Made by a program: the position numbers and the translations under genes. The notes below the pieces were generated by a model. It was not told where the DNA came from. It ran no database searches and saw nothing but the letters and a program-made list of their open reading frames with translations. 48,959 nucleotides of DNA from Myxococcales bacterium (GTDB taxonomy: Bacteria > Myxococcota_A > Polyangia > Polyangiales > Polyangiaceae): NCBI GenBank assembly GCA_009692485.1, contig SHZB01000001.1, forward strand, positions 1 to 48,959, in the 5' to 3' direction. This document shows positions 29,204 to 38,065 of the stretch, in pieces. The first letter of the stretch is position 1, and each line of letters opens with the position of its first letter.

Positions 29204-29851
29204 ATGAGCAAGCAAGTCCTCGATCGAATCGCGCAGGTGTTCGGCGCTGCGATCCTCGAGACGCACTCCGCGTTCGGCGACGACACGGCTGTCGTCGAGC
29301 CGTCGCATTGGCTCGAAATCGCGCGCTTTCTTCGCGACGACCCGGCCTCTTCGATGGACCACTTCATCGATCTCACTGCGGTCGATTACCCGCAACGTTC
29401 GGGGACGCGCTTTGACGTCGTGCTGCATCTGCGCTCGTCCGAGCGGCTGCATCGCGTGCGCTTGAAGGCACGCATCGGCGCGCGCTGTGCCAACCCGGCA
29501 GCCGATGCCAACCCGGCAGCCGACGTGGCCGAGGCCGCCCTGCCGAAGATCGACTCGCTCACGAGCGTGTGGGTCGGCGCGAACTGGTTCGAGCGGGAGT
29601 GCTTCGACATGTTCGGGATCGCGTTTATCGGCCACCCCGATCTCCGCCGCATCTTGATGTACGAGCAGTTCGTCGGGTACCCGCTCCGCAAGGATTATCC
29701 CGCCGCCAAGACGCAGCCGCTCCTCGAGTATCGCCAAGCCGACAACGAAAAACTCCCGCCCTTCGATGAACACGAGGGCATGTCGTTCGGGAGAAAAACC
29801 CACGCGGATCGCCAACCGGGCCGCAATTTGCTGGGGTTCGAAGAGGACTGA
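29204..29851 (+). CDS. nuoC: NADH-quinone oxidoreductase subunit C
   Basis: [44 protein letters not shown]. Confidence 0.93.
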   Translation: MSKQVLDRIAQVFGAAILETHSAFGDDTAVVEPSHWLEIARFLRDDPASSMDHFIDLTAVDYPQRSGTRFDVVLHLRSSERLHRVRLKARIGARCANPAADANPAADVAEAALPKIDSLTSVWVGANWFERECFDMFGIAFIGHPDLRRILMYEQFVGYPLRKDYPAAKTQPLLEYRQADNEKLPPFDEHEGMSFGRKTHADRQPGRNLLGFEED

Positions 29852-31066
29852 ATGGAGCCTTTGGACGTTGAGCTCGAGGACGGAGAGCTCGAGCTACCGA
29901 ACGACCCGATGCAGGTCCTCATGGGTCCGGCGCATCCGGCCATGCACGGCACGATCCGGATCGCCCTCGAGCTTAGCGGCGAGACGATTCGGAAGGCCGA
30001 TGTCCAGATCGGTTACTTGCATCGCGGCTTCGAGAAGATGTGCGAACGCGGCACGTGGACGCAGTGCTTCCCCTACGTCGATCGCCTCAACTACGCGTCG
30101 CCGCTCCTCAACAACGTTGGCTTCGCGCTCGCCGTGGAGAAGATGCTCTCCGTCACCGTCCCCGAGCGCTGCCAGCACTACCGCGTGGCGCTGGGCGAGC
30201 TTGCGCGGATCTGCGATCACCTCGTGTGCCTTGGCGCGATGGCGATGGAGCTCGGTGCCTTCACGCCATTTCTCTATTACGTCAAGGCGCGCGAGCTCAT
30301 CTGGGACGTTTTCGAAGAAGAGACGGGCGCTCGGGTGACCCACAGCTTCGGGCGCGTGGGCGGCATGGCCCTCCCGCCAACCCCGTTTTTCAAAGAGATG
30401 GTTCGCAGCGCCGTGCCCGCCGTCCTCGCCCTCGTAGATGACGGCGAGAAGCTCTTGCTCAAGAACCGCATCTTCCTCGATCGCATCGAGAACGTCGGCG
30501 TCATGGGCAAGGACATGGCGCTCGCGCTCGGATGGACGGGCGTCGTATTGCGTGCGACCGGAGTGCCCTACGACGTTCGCAAATCGCATCCGTACATGAC
30601 CTACGACCGCTACGAGTTCGAGGTGCCAGTTGGCACTCGCGGCGATTGCTACGACCGCTTCATGTGCCGCGCCGAAGAGATGCGACAAAGCGCGCGCATC
30701 ATCGAGCAGGCGCTCGACATGATGGCGGACGACGGCCCCGTGTCCATCGAAGATCCCCGCATCGTGCTCCCCGCGAAGGACGAGGTGTACTCCACCATCG
30801 AGGGCACCATTCAGCATTTCAAGATCGTGATGGAGGGGATCCAGGTCCCCGCCGGCGAGTGCTACTCGTACACCGAGGCCGGTAACGGCGAGCTCGGCTT
30901 CTACATCGTCTCGGACGGTAGCGGGACGCCCTACCGCGTGCGGATTCGACCTCCTTGTTTCGCCTCGACACAGGGACTCGAGCGCATGATCGTTGGGGCG
31001 ATGTTGCCCGACGTCGTCCCCACCTTCGGCTCGATCAACATGATCGGCGGCGAGTGCGACCACTGA
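29852..31066 (+). CDS. nuoD: NADH-quinone oxidoreductase subunit D
   Basis: MGPAHPAMHGTIRI, GYLHRGFEKMCE, YDRFMCRAEEMRQS, C-terminal GSINMIGGECDH. Confidence 0.95.
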   Translation: MEPLDVELEDGELELPNDPMQVLMGPAHPAMHGTIRIALELSGETIRKADVQIGYLHRGFEKMCERGTWTQCFPYVDRLNYASPLLNNVGFALAVEKMLSVTVPERCQHYRVALGELARICDHLVCLGAMAMELGAFTPFLYYVKARELIWDVFEEETGARVTHSFGRVGGMALPPTPFFKEMVRSAVPAVLALVDDGEKLLLKNRIFLDRIENVGVMGKDMALALGWTGVVLRATGVPYDVRKSHPYMTYDRYEFEVPVGTRGDCYDRFMCRAEEMRQSARIIEQALDMMADDGPVSIEDPRIVLPAKDEVYSTIEGTIQHFKIVMEGIQVPAGECYSYTEAGNGELGFYIVSDGSGTPYRVRIRPPCFASTQGLERMIVGAMLPDVVPTFGSINMIGGECDH

Positions 31067-31086
31067 CCGCTTCCTAGTTGAACCCC

Positions 31087-32673
31087 ATGTCTGACGGAAC
31101 CATCACGATCGACGGCCGCCCGGTCCCCTTCGACAAGGGCGATACGATTATCAAGGCCGCCTACGAAGCGGGCATCGAGATCCCGCATTATTGCTGGCAC
31201 CCCGGGCTCAGTGCGCCGGCCAACTGCCGCATGTGTCTGGTCGAGATCGAGCCGCCGCCCGGGCGAGACCCGCTCACGCTCGACATCCTGCGATGGGACG
31301 CCGAGAAGAACGATTACGTCCCGACGAAGAAGGTGAAGCTCCTGCCGGCGTGCCAACAGGCATGTTCGGAGGGCTTGTCCGTGAAGAGCGACACCAGCGC
31401 CGAGGTCGACACCGCGCGCCACGCCGTTCAAGAGTTCTTGCTCTTGAACCACCCGGTCGACTGTCCGATCTGTGATCAAGCCGGTGAGTGCAAGCTTCAG
31501 GACTACTGGCTCGAGCACCAGAGCAGCAAGAAGCGCATGTCCGAAGAGCCCGTGCACAAACCCAAGGGCGTCGTCTTCGGCGAGACGATCATCTACGACG
31601 CGGAGCGCTGCATCATGTGCACGCGCTGCATCCGAGTGTCCGACGAGGTCGCGAAGGATCCCGTCCTCGACATGCGCGAGCGTGGCAATCGCAATGAAAT
31701 CGTGTTGAGCCCGGGCCGCACGCTCGACCACAACTACTCGCTCATGACCGAGCACGTCTGTCCGGTCGGCGCGCTCACCTCCAGCCACTTCCGCTTCAAG
31801 GCGCGCGTGTGGTTTCTTCGGTCGGGCGACACGGTTTGCCAAGGTTGCGCGACGGGCTGCAGCGCGCACCTCGACTACGACCCGCGCGACAACACCGCGT
31901 ATCGCTATCGCCCGCGCGACAACAAGGCCGTCAACGGCTATTGGATGTGCGACGTCGGGATGCTCTCGTACCCCGAGGCGCACGAAGCACGCATCGAGAG
32001 GGCGCGCGTGCATGGCAAAGACGCCGAGCTCGTCGACGCGATCGCGCAGGCGAAGAAGCTGTTTTCGAGCCACGCGAGCGACCCGTCCCGCATCGCGATC
32101 GTGCTCGGTGCGCGCCACTCGAACGAGGACAACCAGGCGCTTGCCCGCGTCGCCAAGATCTATCTTGGGGCGACTCACTTCTACCTCTCGCGCCGAAAAG
32201 ATGGGCACGCCGACGACATCTTGATGGTCGCTGACCGCAACTCGAACGCGGCAGGCGTCCACGAAATCGCACGAAATTTGGGCCTCGGCGACGTGCGCTC
32301 CCTCGCTGACCTCGTCCGGGACATCGCCGCGCTTCGCATCGATTTCGTCATCAGTCTCGGCGCAGACATCGACGGTGACGAGAGCGAGGCGATGGATCAG
32401 CTCCGGCGCGTGAAGGGCTTCGTGGCCATCGCCGCACATGAAGGTCCGCTCGCGAAGGCCGCCCACGTGGTGCTCCCGGCGGCGTCTTGGGCCGAGAGTC
32501 CGGGGACCTACGTGAACCGCAACGGAATCGCGCAGATCACCGAGGGCGTGCTGAAACCACGTGGAGACGCGCACCCGGCATGGCAGCTCGTCATCGCACT
32601 CACGCGTGCGCTCGGCTACGAGGTTGGCTGGAAAAAGCGCGGAGATCTTCAGGCTGGGGAGGCCGCGCAATGA
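31087..32673 (+). CDS. nuoG: NADH-quinone oxidoreductase subunit G (short form, ~525 aa)
   Basis: HPVDCPICDQAGECKLQD, RCIMCTRCIRVSDEV, CQGCATGCS; reduced molybdopterin-type region. Confidence 0.92.
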   Translation: MSDGTITIDGRPVPFDKGDTIIKAAYEAGIEIPHYCWHPGLSAPANCRMCLVEIEPPPGRDPLTLDILRWDAEKNDYVPTKKVKLLPACQQACSEGLSVKSDTSAEVDTARHAVQEFLLLNHPVDCPICDQAGECKLQDYWLEHQSSKKRMSEEPVHKPKGVVFGETIIYDAERCIMCTRCIRVSDEVAKDPVLDMRERGNRNEIVLSPGRTLDHNYSLMTEHVCPVGALTSSHFRFKARVWFLRSGDTVCQGCATGCSAHLDYDPRDNTAYRYRPRDNKAVNGYWMCDVGMLSYPEAHEARIERARVHGKDAELVDAIAQAKKLFSSHASDPSRIAIVLGARHSNEDNQALARVAKIYLGATHFYLSRRKDGHADDILMVADRNSNAAGVHEIARNLGLGDVRSLADLVRDIAALRIDFVISLGADIDGDESEAMDQLRRVKGFVAIAAHEGPLAKAAHVVLPAASWAESPGTYVNRNGIAQITEGVLKPRGDAHPAWQLVIALTRALGYEVGWKKRGDLQAGEAAQ

Positions 32674-32712
32674 GCGGCGATCATCAACCTGGGGAGGCCG
32701 CGCCATGAGCGG
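32643..32712. repeat. 35-bp direct duplication spanning nuoG stop / nuoH start
   Basis: gatcttcaggctggggaggccgcgcaatgagcggc followed by gatcatcaacctggggaggccgcgccatgagcggc (4 mismatches). Confidence 0.95.
32670..32708 (+). other. putative 12-codon micro-ORF MSGDHQPGEAAP with ATGA overlaps to nuoG (stop) and nuoH (start)
   Basis: ATG 32670-32672, TGA 32706-32708; GGGGAGG upstream of its ATG and of the nuoH ATG. Confidence 0.5.
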
Positions 32713-34516
32713 CACGGAGCTCTTCGTCGCGGTCATCAAGATCGCCATCGTCCTCGGCTTTCTCCTCAACATGGCGGCGATCACGACCTGGGCCGACCGC
32801 CGTCAGAGCGCGATGATTCAAGATCGCGTCGGCCCGAACCGCGCCGTCATCTACCTGCCCGCGTGGCTCGTTCGTGCGGTCGTGCTCGGCGGCGGCGTCC
32901 TGGTTGCGGCGGCTATCGCGGTGCCTTTTTGGGCGAAGCATCCGGGCCTCGAGAGCGCGCGCATCACGACCGGCATCGAGATCGCGATCCTCGTGGTCTG
33001 GACGACCCTGCTGTTGATCAGCGCGCGGGTTCGCAAAGATAGCGATGGCGTTGCGCCCTACCGCGACGGAGCCGACAGCGCCTTCGAGGAGCGGGTCGCG
33101 CAGCTCGCGCCGCGCACGTATTTCTACGCGGGGCTCATTGCACAACTCGCGGCCTTGTTCTTCGCCCAGCTCGCGCCGGCCGGGTTCATCGTTCGCGGAA
33201 GCTCGTTCGGCCCCGGAGTCGCCGGCTCGCTCGCGGCTTTGGCCATCCTGCTCGCGGCCGGTTACTCCGCCGGCAGGGTAGGCGAAGACCCGGTCCCCCT
33301 TCGGCTCGCCGGAATGCTCCACGCGCTCGCCGATGCGGTGAAGCTCATCTGGAAAGAAGACCTGCGGCCACGCGGCGCCGACCGGCTCCTGTTCGCGCTC
33401 GCACCGATGCTCGCGATGTTTCCGGCGCTCGTGACGATGGCCGTAGTGCCCTTCGGAAGCACGCTGTGCTTCATCGACTTCGATCGCGACAAGGTCCTCA
33501 GCTTCGCAGATCTCGCGCACCTCGCACCGGTCGTTGGCCCCAGCGGAGCGTGCAGCGCGGGACAGCTCGCCGTGTCGCTCTCGATCGCCAATCTCGACGT
33601 CGGCCTGCTCTATGTCTTCGCGATCGCGGGCACCGGCGTCATCGGCGCGGCGATCGCCGGCTGGGCAAGCAACAACAAGTGGGCCTTGCTCGGCGGTCTT
33701 CGTGCCACGAGCCAGATGGTCAGCTACGAGGTCGCGCTCGGCCTCAGCATCGTCGGCATGTTCATGGTCGCCGGGACCGTGAATCTGCAAAAGCTCGTGG
33801 ACTGGCAGGGGCAGAACGCATGGGGCATCTTCGTCCAGCCGCTCGCGTTCGTGCTGTTTCTCGTGGCGCTCGTCGCCGAAACGAAGCGCGTCCCCTTCGA
33901 TCAACCCGAGGGTGAGAGCGAGATCATCGCTGGCTATTTCCTCGAGTACTCGGGGATGAAGTTCGGCATGTTTTACACCGGTGAGTACATCGAGTTCGTG
34001 TTCTCGAGCGTGCTGCTCGTGACGCTGTTTTTCGGCGGCTATCACCTGCCATTTCTCGACCCCGATGGACTTCGAATCACCCTCGGCAGCGATCTCATCT
34101 ACGAGCTGAAGCTCACGCACCTCGCGGTCAGCGCCATTCACATCGCCACGTTCTTCGGCAAGACCATCCTCATGGTGTGGCTGCAGCTCTTCATCCGCTG
34201 GACCTTGCCGCGCTTCCGATACGACCAGCTCATGCGACTCGGCTGGACGAGGCTCTTGCCGCTCGCGCTCTTGAACATCGTGCTCACCGGCGCAGCCGTG
34301 CTCGCGCTCGAAAGCGCCGGCGAACCGCTCGGAAATGCCGTGGCGATCGCGGCCGATATCAGCCAGAGCCTCGTGGCGCTCGCTGCGCTCGGCGGCTCCG
34401 TTCTCTTCGTCACCGGCTTGCTCGAGCCGTCGCGGACGAAGCGAATCACCGCCTCGAGCGCAGCGCAGATGGCCCTCGCAGAGGGTGGCATTCGCGCGGG
34501 CAAGATGCAGGCATGA
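32705..34516 (+). CDS. nuoH: NADH-quinone oxidoreductase subunit H, enlarged (603 aa)
   Basis: DRVGPNRA, LHALADAVKLIWKEDLRP, IAGWASNNKWALLGGLRATSQMVSYEV, ETKRVPFDQPEGESEIIAGYFLEYSGMKF. Confidence 0.93.
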   Translation: MSGTELFVAVIKIAIVLGFLLNMAAITTWADRRQSAMIQDRVGPNRAVIYLPAWLVRAVVLGGGVLVAAAIAVPFWAKHPGLESARITTGIEIAILVVWTTLLLISARVRKDSDGVAPYRDGADSAFEERVAQLAPRTYFYAGLIAQLAALFFAQLAPAGFIVRGSSFGPGVAGSLAALAILLAAGYSAGRVGEDPVPLRLAGMLHALADAVKLIWKEDLRPRGADRLLFALAPMLAMFPALVTMAVVPFGSTLCFIDFDRDKVLSFADLAHLAPVVGPSGACSAGQLAVSLSIANLDVGLLYVFAIAGTGVIGAAIAGWASNNKWALLGGLRATSQMVSYEVALGLSIVGMFMVAGTVNLQKLVDWQGQNAWGIFVQPLAFVLFLVALVAETKRVPFDQPEGESEIIAGYFLEYSGMKFGMFYTGEYIEFVFSSVLLVTLFFGGYHLPFLDPDGLRITLGSDLIYELKLTHLAVSAIHIATFFGKTILMVWLQLFIRWTLPRFRYDQLMRLGWTRLLPLALLNIVLTGAAVLALESAGEPLGNAVAIAADISQSLVALAALGGSVLFVTGLLEPSRTKRITASSAAQMALAEGGIRAGKMQA

Positions 34517-35202
34517 CTCCGAGGACGGCGATGGCAACCGACAACATGACCTGGACTAAAGCGGCTTCGAAGACGCCGGTGCCCACCCACACGATCGCGC
34601 GGCCGTCGCGCACGCTGGGTGTTCAGAGCTACGTGCCCGAGCTGCTGAAGGGCACGGCGCTGACGATGAGGCACTTCTTCACGAACGCGAAAGAGCGGCT
34701 CCTCGGACAGAAGCGCGATCCGGTGCTCGACAACTTCGAAGGCGGCATCACGACGATCGAGTATCCCGAAGAGCGCCGTATTTATCCCGAGCGCTTTCGC
34801 GGCTTGCATCGCCTCACCGTGCGCGCGGACGATTCGCCTCGCTGCGTCGCGTGTCTATGCTGCTCGACCGCGTGCCCCGCGCAGTGCATCCACATCGAGC
34901 CCGCCGAATATGCCGACGGAGATGAGCGCCGCGGATATGAGCGCTTTCCCGCCGCGTTCGTCATCGACGAGCTGCGCTGCGTGTTCTGCGGTTTCTGCGT
35001 CGAGGCCTGCCCCTGCGACGCAATCCGCATGGATACGGGCCTTCACCCCGTTCCCTACGACTCACGCGACCAGTTCATTTACGACAAGACGCAGTTGCTC
35101 GCGCTGACGGCACCGGACGGCACGCGGCGCACGGACAACGCCCGCCATGAGCCCGGCGACCCGACGCACCCCGGCCTCTCGCGCGACCACGACGCGCATT
35201 GA
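34513..35202 (+). CDS. nuoI: NADH-quinone oxidoreductase subunit I (2x[4Fe-4S] ferredoxin)
   Basis: CVACLCCSTACPAQCI and CVFCGFCVEACPCDAI; ATGA overlap with nuoH. Confidence 0.93.
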   Translation: MTPRTAMATDNMTWTKAASKTPVPTHTIARPSRTLGVQSYVPELLKGTALTMRHFFTNAKERLLGQKRDPVLDNFEGGITTIEYPEERRIYPERFRGLHRLTVRADDSPRCVACLCCSTACPAQCIHIEPAEYADGDERRGYERFPAAFVIDELRCVFCGFCVEACPCDAIRMDTGLHPVPYDSRDQFIYDKTQLLALTAPDGTRRTDNARHEPGDPTHPGLSRDHDAH

Positions 35203-35247
35203 CGCGCACGCCGCGACTGCGCTGAAGACGGAGACGGAGAGCACGCC

Positions 35248-36435
35248 TTGGCCGACGGAACGGAGAAGCGCAGCCTTCCGCTCCTGGGGACGGGCGTCGA
35301 TGCGACCCTCGCGCGGCTCGCGGTCGGCGACTCTGCTGCGATCATCGCCGAGCTGAAGCTTGCCACCGAACAGAGTCCCGACGATGCGACCCACTGGCTG
35401 CGGCTCGGCACGGCCTTCGCGGCCATCGCCCACCCCGCCGAAGCCGCGAGCGCATATGCCCGCGCGATCGCGCTCGACGACGAAGACGTGGAGCTCCGCA
35501 TCTTGTACGCAGACGCGCTGGGGCGGAACGGGCACCACGATCAAGCCGCGTTTCAGCTCGTGCAGGCTCGACGACTCGCGCCCGACGATGCCCGGGTTCA
35601 TCGCCAGCTCGGCGTCGCTTTCTTCGACAAGGGCCTCTTCGACAAGGCGATCCATTCGCTCGCGCTTGCATGCTCGCTCGACGGTGCGGATGCTCGTACG
35701 CACTTCGTGATCGGCCTCGTTCACGATGCGCGACGCGACCCTGCACAGGCGATCGTTGCCTACCGGCGGGCCGTCGCACTCGACGCGGCGATGCTCGATG
35801 CGCGCTGTACGCTCGCCGACGCCTTGGCCGCGGTGGGTGAGCTCCACGAGGCCCTTCGCGAGCTTGAAATCGCACAACGCCTCGAGCGCACCAACACGCG
35901 GATCGCGCGCAATCTCGAGGTGCTTCGGCATGCCCTCGCGGAGCTCTCGCTGCGGCGCTTGCTCGGCAAGTCCGAGAGCATCGTGGGCCGGTCGGCGCTC
36001 GTCGAAAAAGGCAAGCTCGCGCGCCGCGGGTTGATCGATACGGAGCTTGGCTCGTTCATCCGTTTCGAAGGCGCGGCGCTCGAGCTTTGGGCACATTTTG
36101 ACGATGACGCCAGCCACGTTCTCGACCGCGTGGTCTTGGTCTTGTGCGATCCAGAGCATGCGCTGCGAGTGCCCGACGATGTCTTCGGCGTCACCGTTCT
36201 GTCGCGCGACGGAGCGAGCGAGCGCGCCGATCTGGCCACGGGCGCATCCCTCGCATTTTTGCGCGAGGTGCTCGGATGCCCGCTCACGCAGGCGAGCGCG
36301 ATCTACGCGGAGCTCGTGGCTTCAGCCGCACCGATCGAGCGGTCCGGAGCAAGGCTTGGCTTCCAGCCGCTGAGCTTCGAGGGACGAAGCCACGTCGGAC
36401 TCTCAGCGACCGTCCTCGACGAAACGACGCGCTGA
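35248..36435 (+). CDS. TPR-repeat protein
   Basis: Consecutive TPR-like units (HWLRLGTAFAAIAHPAEAASAYARAIALDDEDVELRILYADALGRNG...). Confidence 0.8.
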   Translation: MADGTEKRSLPLLGTGVDATLARLAVGDSAAIIAELKLATEQSPDDATHWLRLGTAFAAIAHPAEAASAYARAIALDDEDVELRILYADALGRNGHHDQAAFQLVQARRLAPDDARVHRQLGVAFFDKGLFDKAIHSLALACSLDGADARTHFVIGLVHDARRDPAQAIVAYRRAVALDAAMLDARCTLADALAAVGELHEALRELEIAQRLERTNTRIARNLEVLRHALAELSLRRLLGKSESIVGRSALVEKGKLARRGLIDTELGSFIRFEGAALELWAHFDDDASHVLDRVVLVLCDPEHALRVPDDVFGVTVLSRDGASERADLATGASLAFLREVLGCPLTQASAIYAELVASAAPIERSGARLGFQPLSFEGRSHVGLSATVLDETTR

Positions 36436-36529
36436 GCGCCGCATCGTGCCCGATGAGATCGCGGCCCCCGCGGCGCTTCACGGCAAGGCGAACGCGCGAA
36501 CTTCGTCGCTCCCGGACGCGTGGCAACCT

Positions 36530-36589
36530 CGGATTGGCTCTCGCCCGTTCGGATTGGCTCTCGCCGCAGCCCCGGATTGGCTCTCGCCG
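36530..36589. repeat. CGGATTGGCTCTCGCC x3 (spacings 20 and 23 bp), intergenic
   Basis: ggattggctctcgcc at 36531, 36551, 36574. Confidence 0.85.
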
Positions 36590-36596
36590 CAGCGCT

Positions 36597-37397
36597 TCAT
36601 TTTTCCCGTGATTCGACTTTCGATCTCAGCTTCGGATTGAAGCGCATCGCGGCTGCGTACGCCACGACGGCGAGGAGGGGCACGAGCGCAAAATGCCCGA
36701 GGGTGTGGTGTGCGCGGCCGCCAAGTGGGCAATGCAACTCCAGCACGCCTTGTGCGAAAATTCCCGCCGCGGCACCGGCGATCAGCGGCACGGTCCACTC
36801 GGCATGAGCGTGCCGGCGTGTAGCGAGGACGAACAAGAGTCCGGGAAGAGCGAGCGCGGCACCGAGGCCTATGCAGCTCGCGCACTCACTCGCGAACGCC
36901 CCGCCGAACGACGGCTCGGAGCGGCGCACGAGCGCGATCGCAGCCGCGAGCATCACGCCGGCGAAGAGCAAGGAGGCGCTTGTCGAACGGCGTAGTTCAG
37001 GCTGATGGAGCGGGCGGCAACAGCGCACCACGAGGACGAAGCTCATCGTCGCGAGCGCCGCGCTCACTGCGATCGCGAGGAGCCTGTTTCTTGCCAGGTC
37101 CGCGCGCGGTAGGAAAAGAAATACGACGGCTGTGGCGACGCCCATGACGAGGACGGACACGACGAGCTGCGCGCGCACGGACAGCGCACGCAATGCCGCC
37201 ACGGTGCCGGTCTCCGCGAGGATGGCCTGATCGACGCGCTCGCGTAATGCGGCGAGCCGGGCGCTGGTCCGTTCCGCGTCGTGAAGCGGCTCCGCATGCT
37301 CGAGCACGCCCGCGGCCTGGCGCGCAGCTTCGAGCGCACGAGACAGCGGCTCGTCGTGGGGCACGCCTTCCACGTGGGGCTTAGGGTCTCGACTCAC
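36597..37397 (-). CDS. NrsF/DUF1109-like membrane anti-sigma factor candidate
   Basis: Six or more hydrophobic segments; CASCIGLGAALALPGLL and ELHCPLGGRAHHTLGHF resemble the DUF1109 Cys/His pattern; ATGA overlap with ECF sigma gene. Confidence 0.65.
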   Translation of the reverse strand: MSRDPKPHVEGVPHDEPLSRALEAARQAAGVLEHAEPLHDAERTSARLAALRERVDQAILAETGTVAALRALSVRAQLVVSVLVMGVATAVVFLFLPRADLARNRLLAIAVSAALATMSFVLVVRCCRPLHQPELRRSTSASLLFAGVMLAAAIALVRRSEPSFGGAFASECASCIGLGAALALPGLLFVLATRRHAHAEWTVPLIAGAAAGIFAQGVLELHCPLGGRAHHTLGHFALVPLLAVVAYAAAMRFNPKLRSKVESREK

Positions 37398-37999
37398 GGC
37401 TGGTTACCTCCGCGCGTCCGGTCGCGCTCGCGAATCGGCAGCTCCGTCACCGCTTCGACTTCGCGCGCTCGCTCGAGGTGTTCGCGCAGGGCCTTGTATC
37501 CCCGGTGCGCTCTCACCTTCACCGCGCTCAGTCCAAGGCCGAGGACTTGTGCGACCTCCGCGAAGCTCAGCTCTTCGAACCAGTGCAGCTCGATCACTTC
37601 GCGCTGGCCGCTTGGGATGCTCGCGACTGCCGCTCGAAGCTGCGCGGCGCGTTCGCTCCTCTCGAGTGGGGCGCGCTCACTCGACGGTGCCGCAGGCTCA
37701 AACTCGAGTGGTGCCTCGGGCCGTCGCTGTCGCCGTCGAAACAGCTCGCGCTGAAGATTGAAGGCAATGGTCATCAGCCAGGGCCGAAACGCGCGACTCG
37801 CATCAAAGTCGTTACGCGCGCGGTGAAGCTGCAAACACGTCTGCTGGACGAGCTCTTCGGCGTCTCCATCGCCCCGCACCCTGCGCTTCATGATGCGCAT
37901 CAGCATCGGCGCGTAGCGATCGAAGAGCTGGCCGAACGCGCGCGAATCGCCGCTCACGTAGGCGGTCATCAGCTCTTCGTCGCGAGTCACGTGTCGCAA
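37394..37999 (-). CDS. ECF RNA polymerase sigma factor
   Basis: Region 2 (FGQLFDRYAPMLMRIMKRR...AEELVQQTCLQLHRARNDFD...FRPWLMTIAFNLQRE) and region 4 (GQREVIELHWFEELSFAEVAQVLGLGLSAVKVRAHRGYKAL). Confidence 0.93.
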   Translation of the reverse strand: MRHVTRDEELMTAYVSGDSRAFGQLFDRYAPMLMRIMKRRVRGDGDAEELVQQTCLQLHRARNDFDASRAFRPWLMTIAFNLQRELFRRRQRRPEAPLEFEPAAPSSERAPLERSERAAQLRAAVASIPSGQREVIELHWFEELSFAEVAQVLGLGLSAVKVRAHRGYKALREHLERAREVEAVTELPIRERDRTRGGNQP

Positions 38000-38065
38000 G
38001 CCTCGGTCGGAGAGTCCGCCGGGTCAATCGGCAGGGGTCGATCGTATTCAAGCGAGCGACGCGCC

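Noticed and set aside
30931-32784. 617-aa minus-strand ORF opposite nuoG
   Set aside because: nuoG has unmistakable Fe-S motifs; the antisense ORF is a by-product of codon bias.
32684-34537. 617-aa minus-strand ORF opposite nuoH
   Set aside because: Asp/Glu/Arg-rich antisense frame with no recognisable domains.
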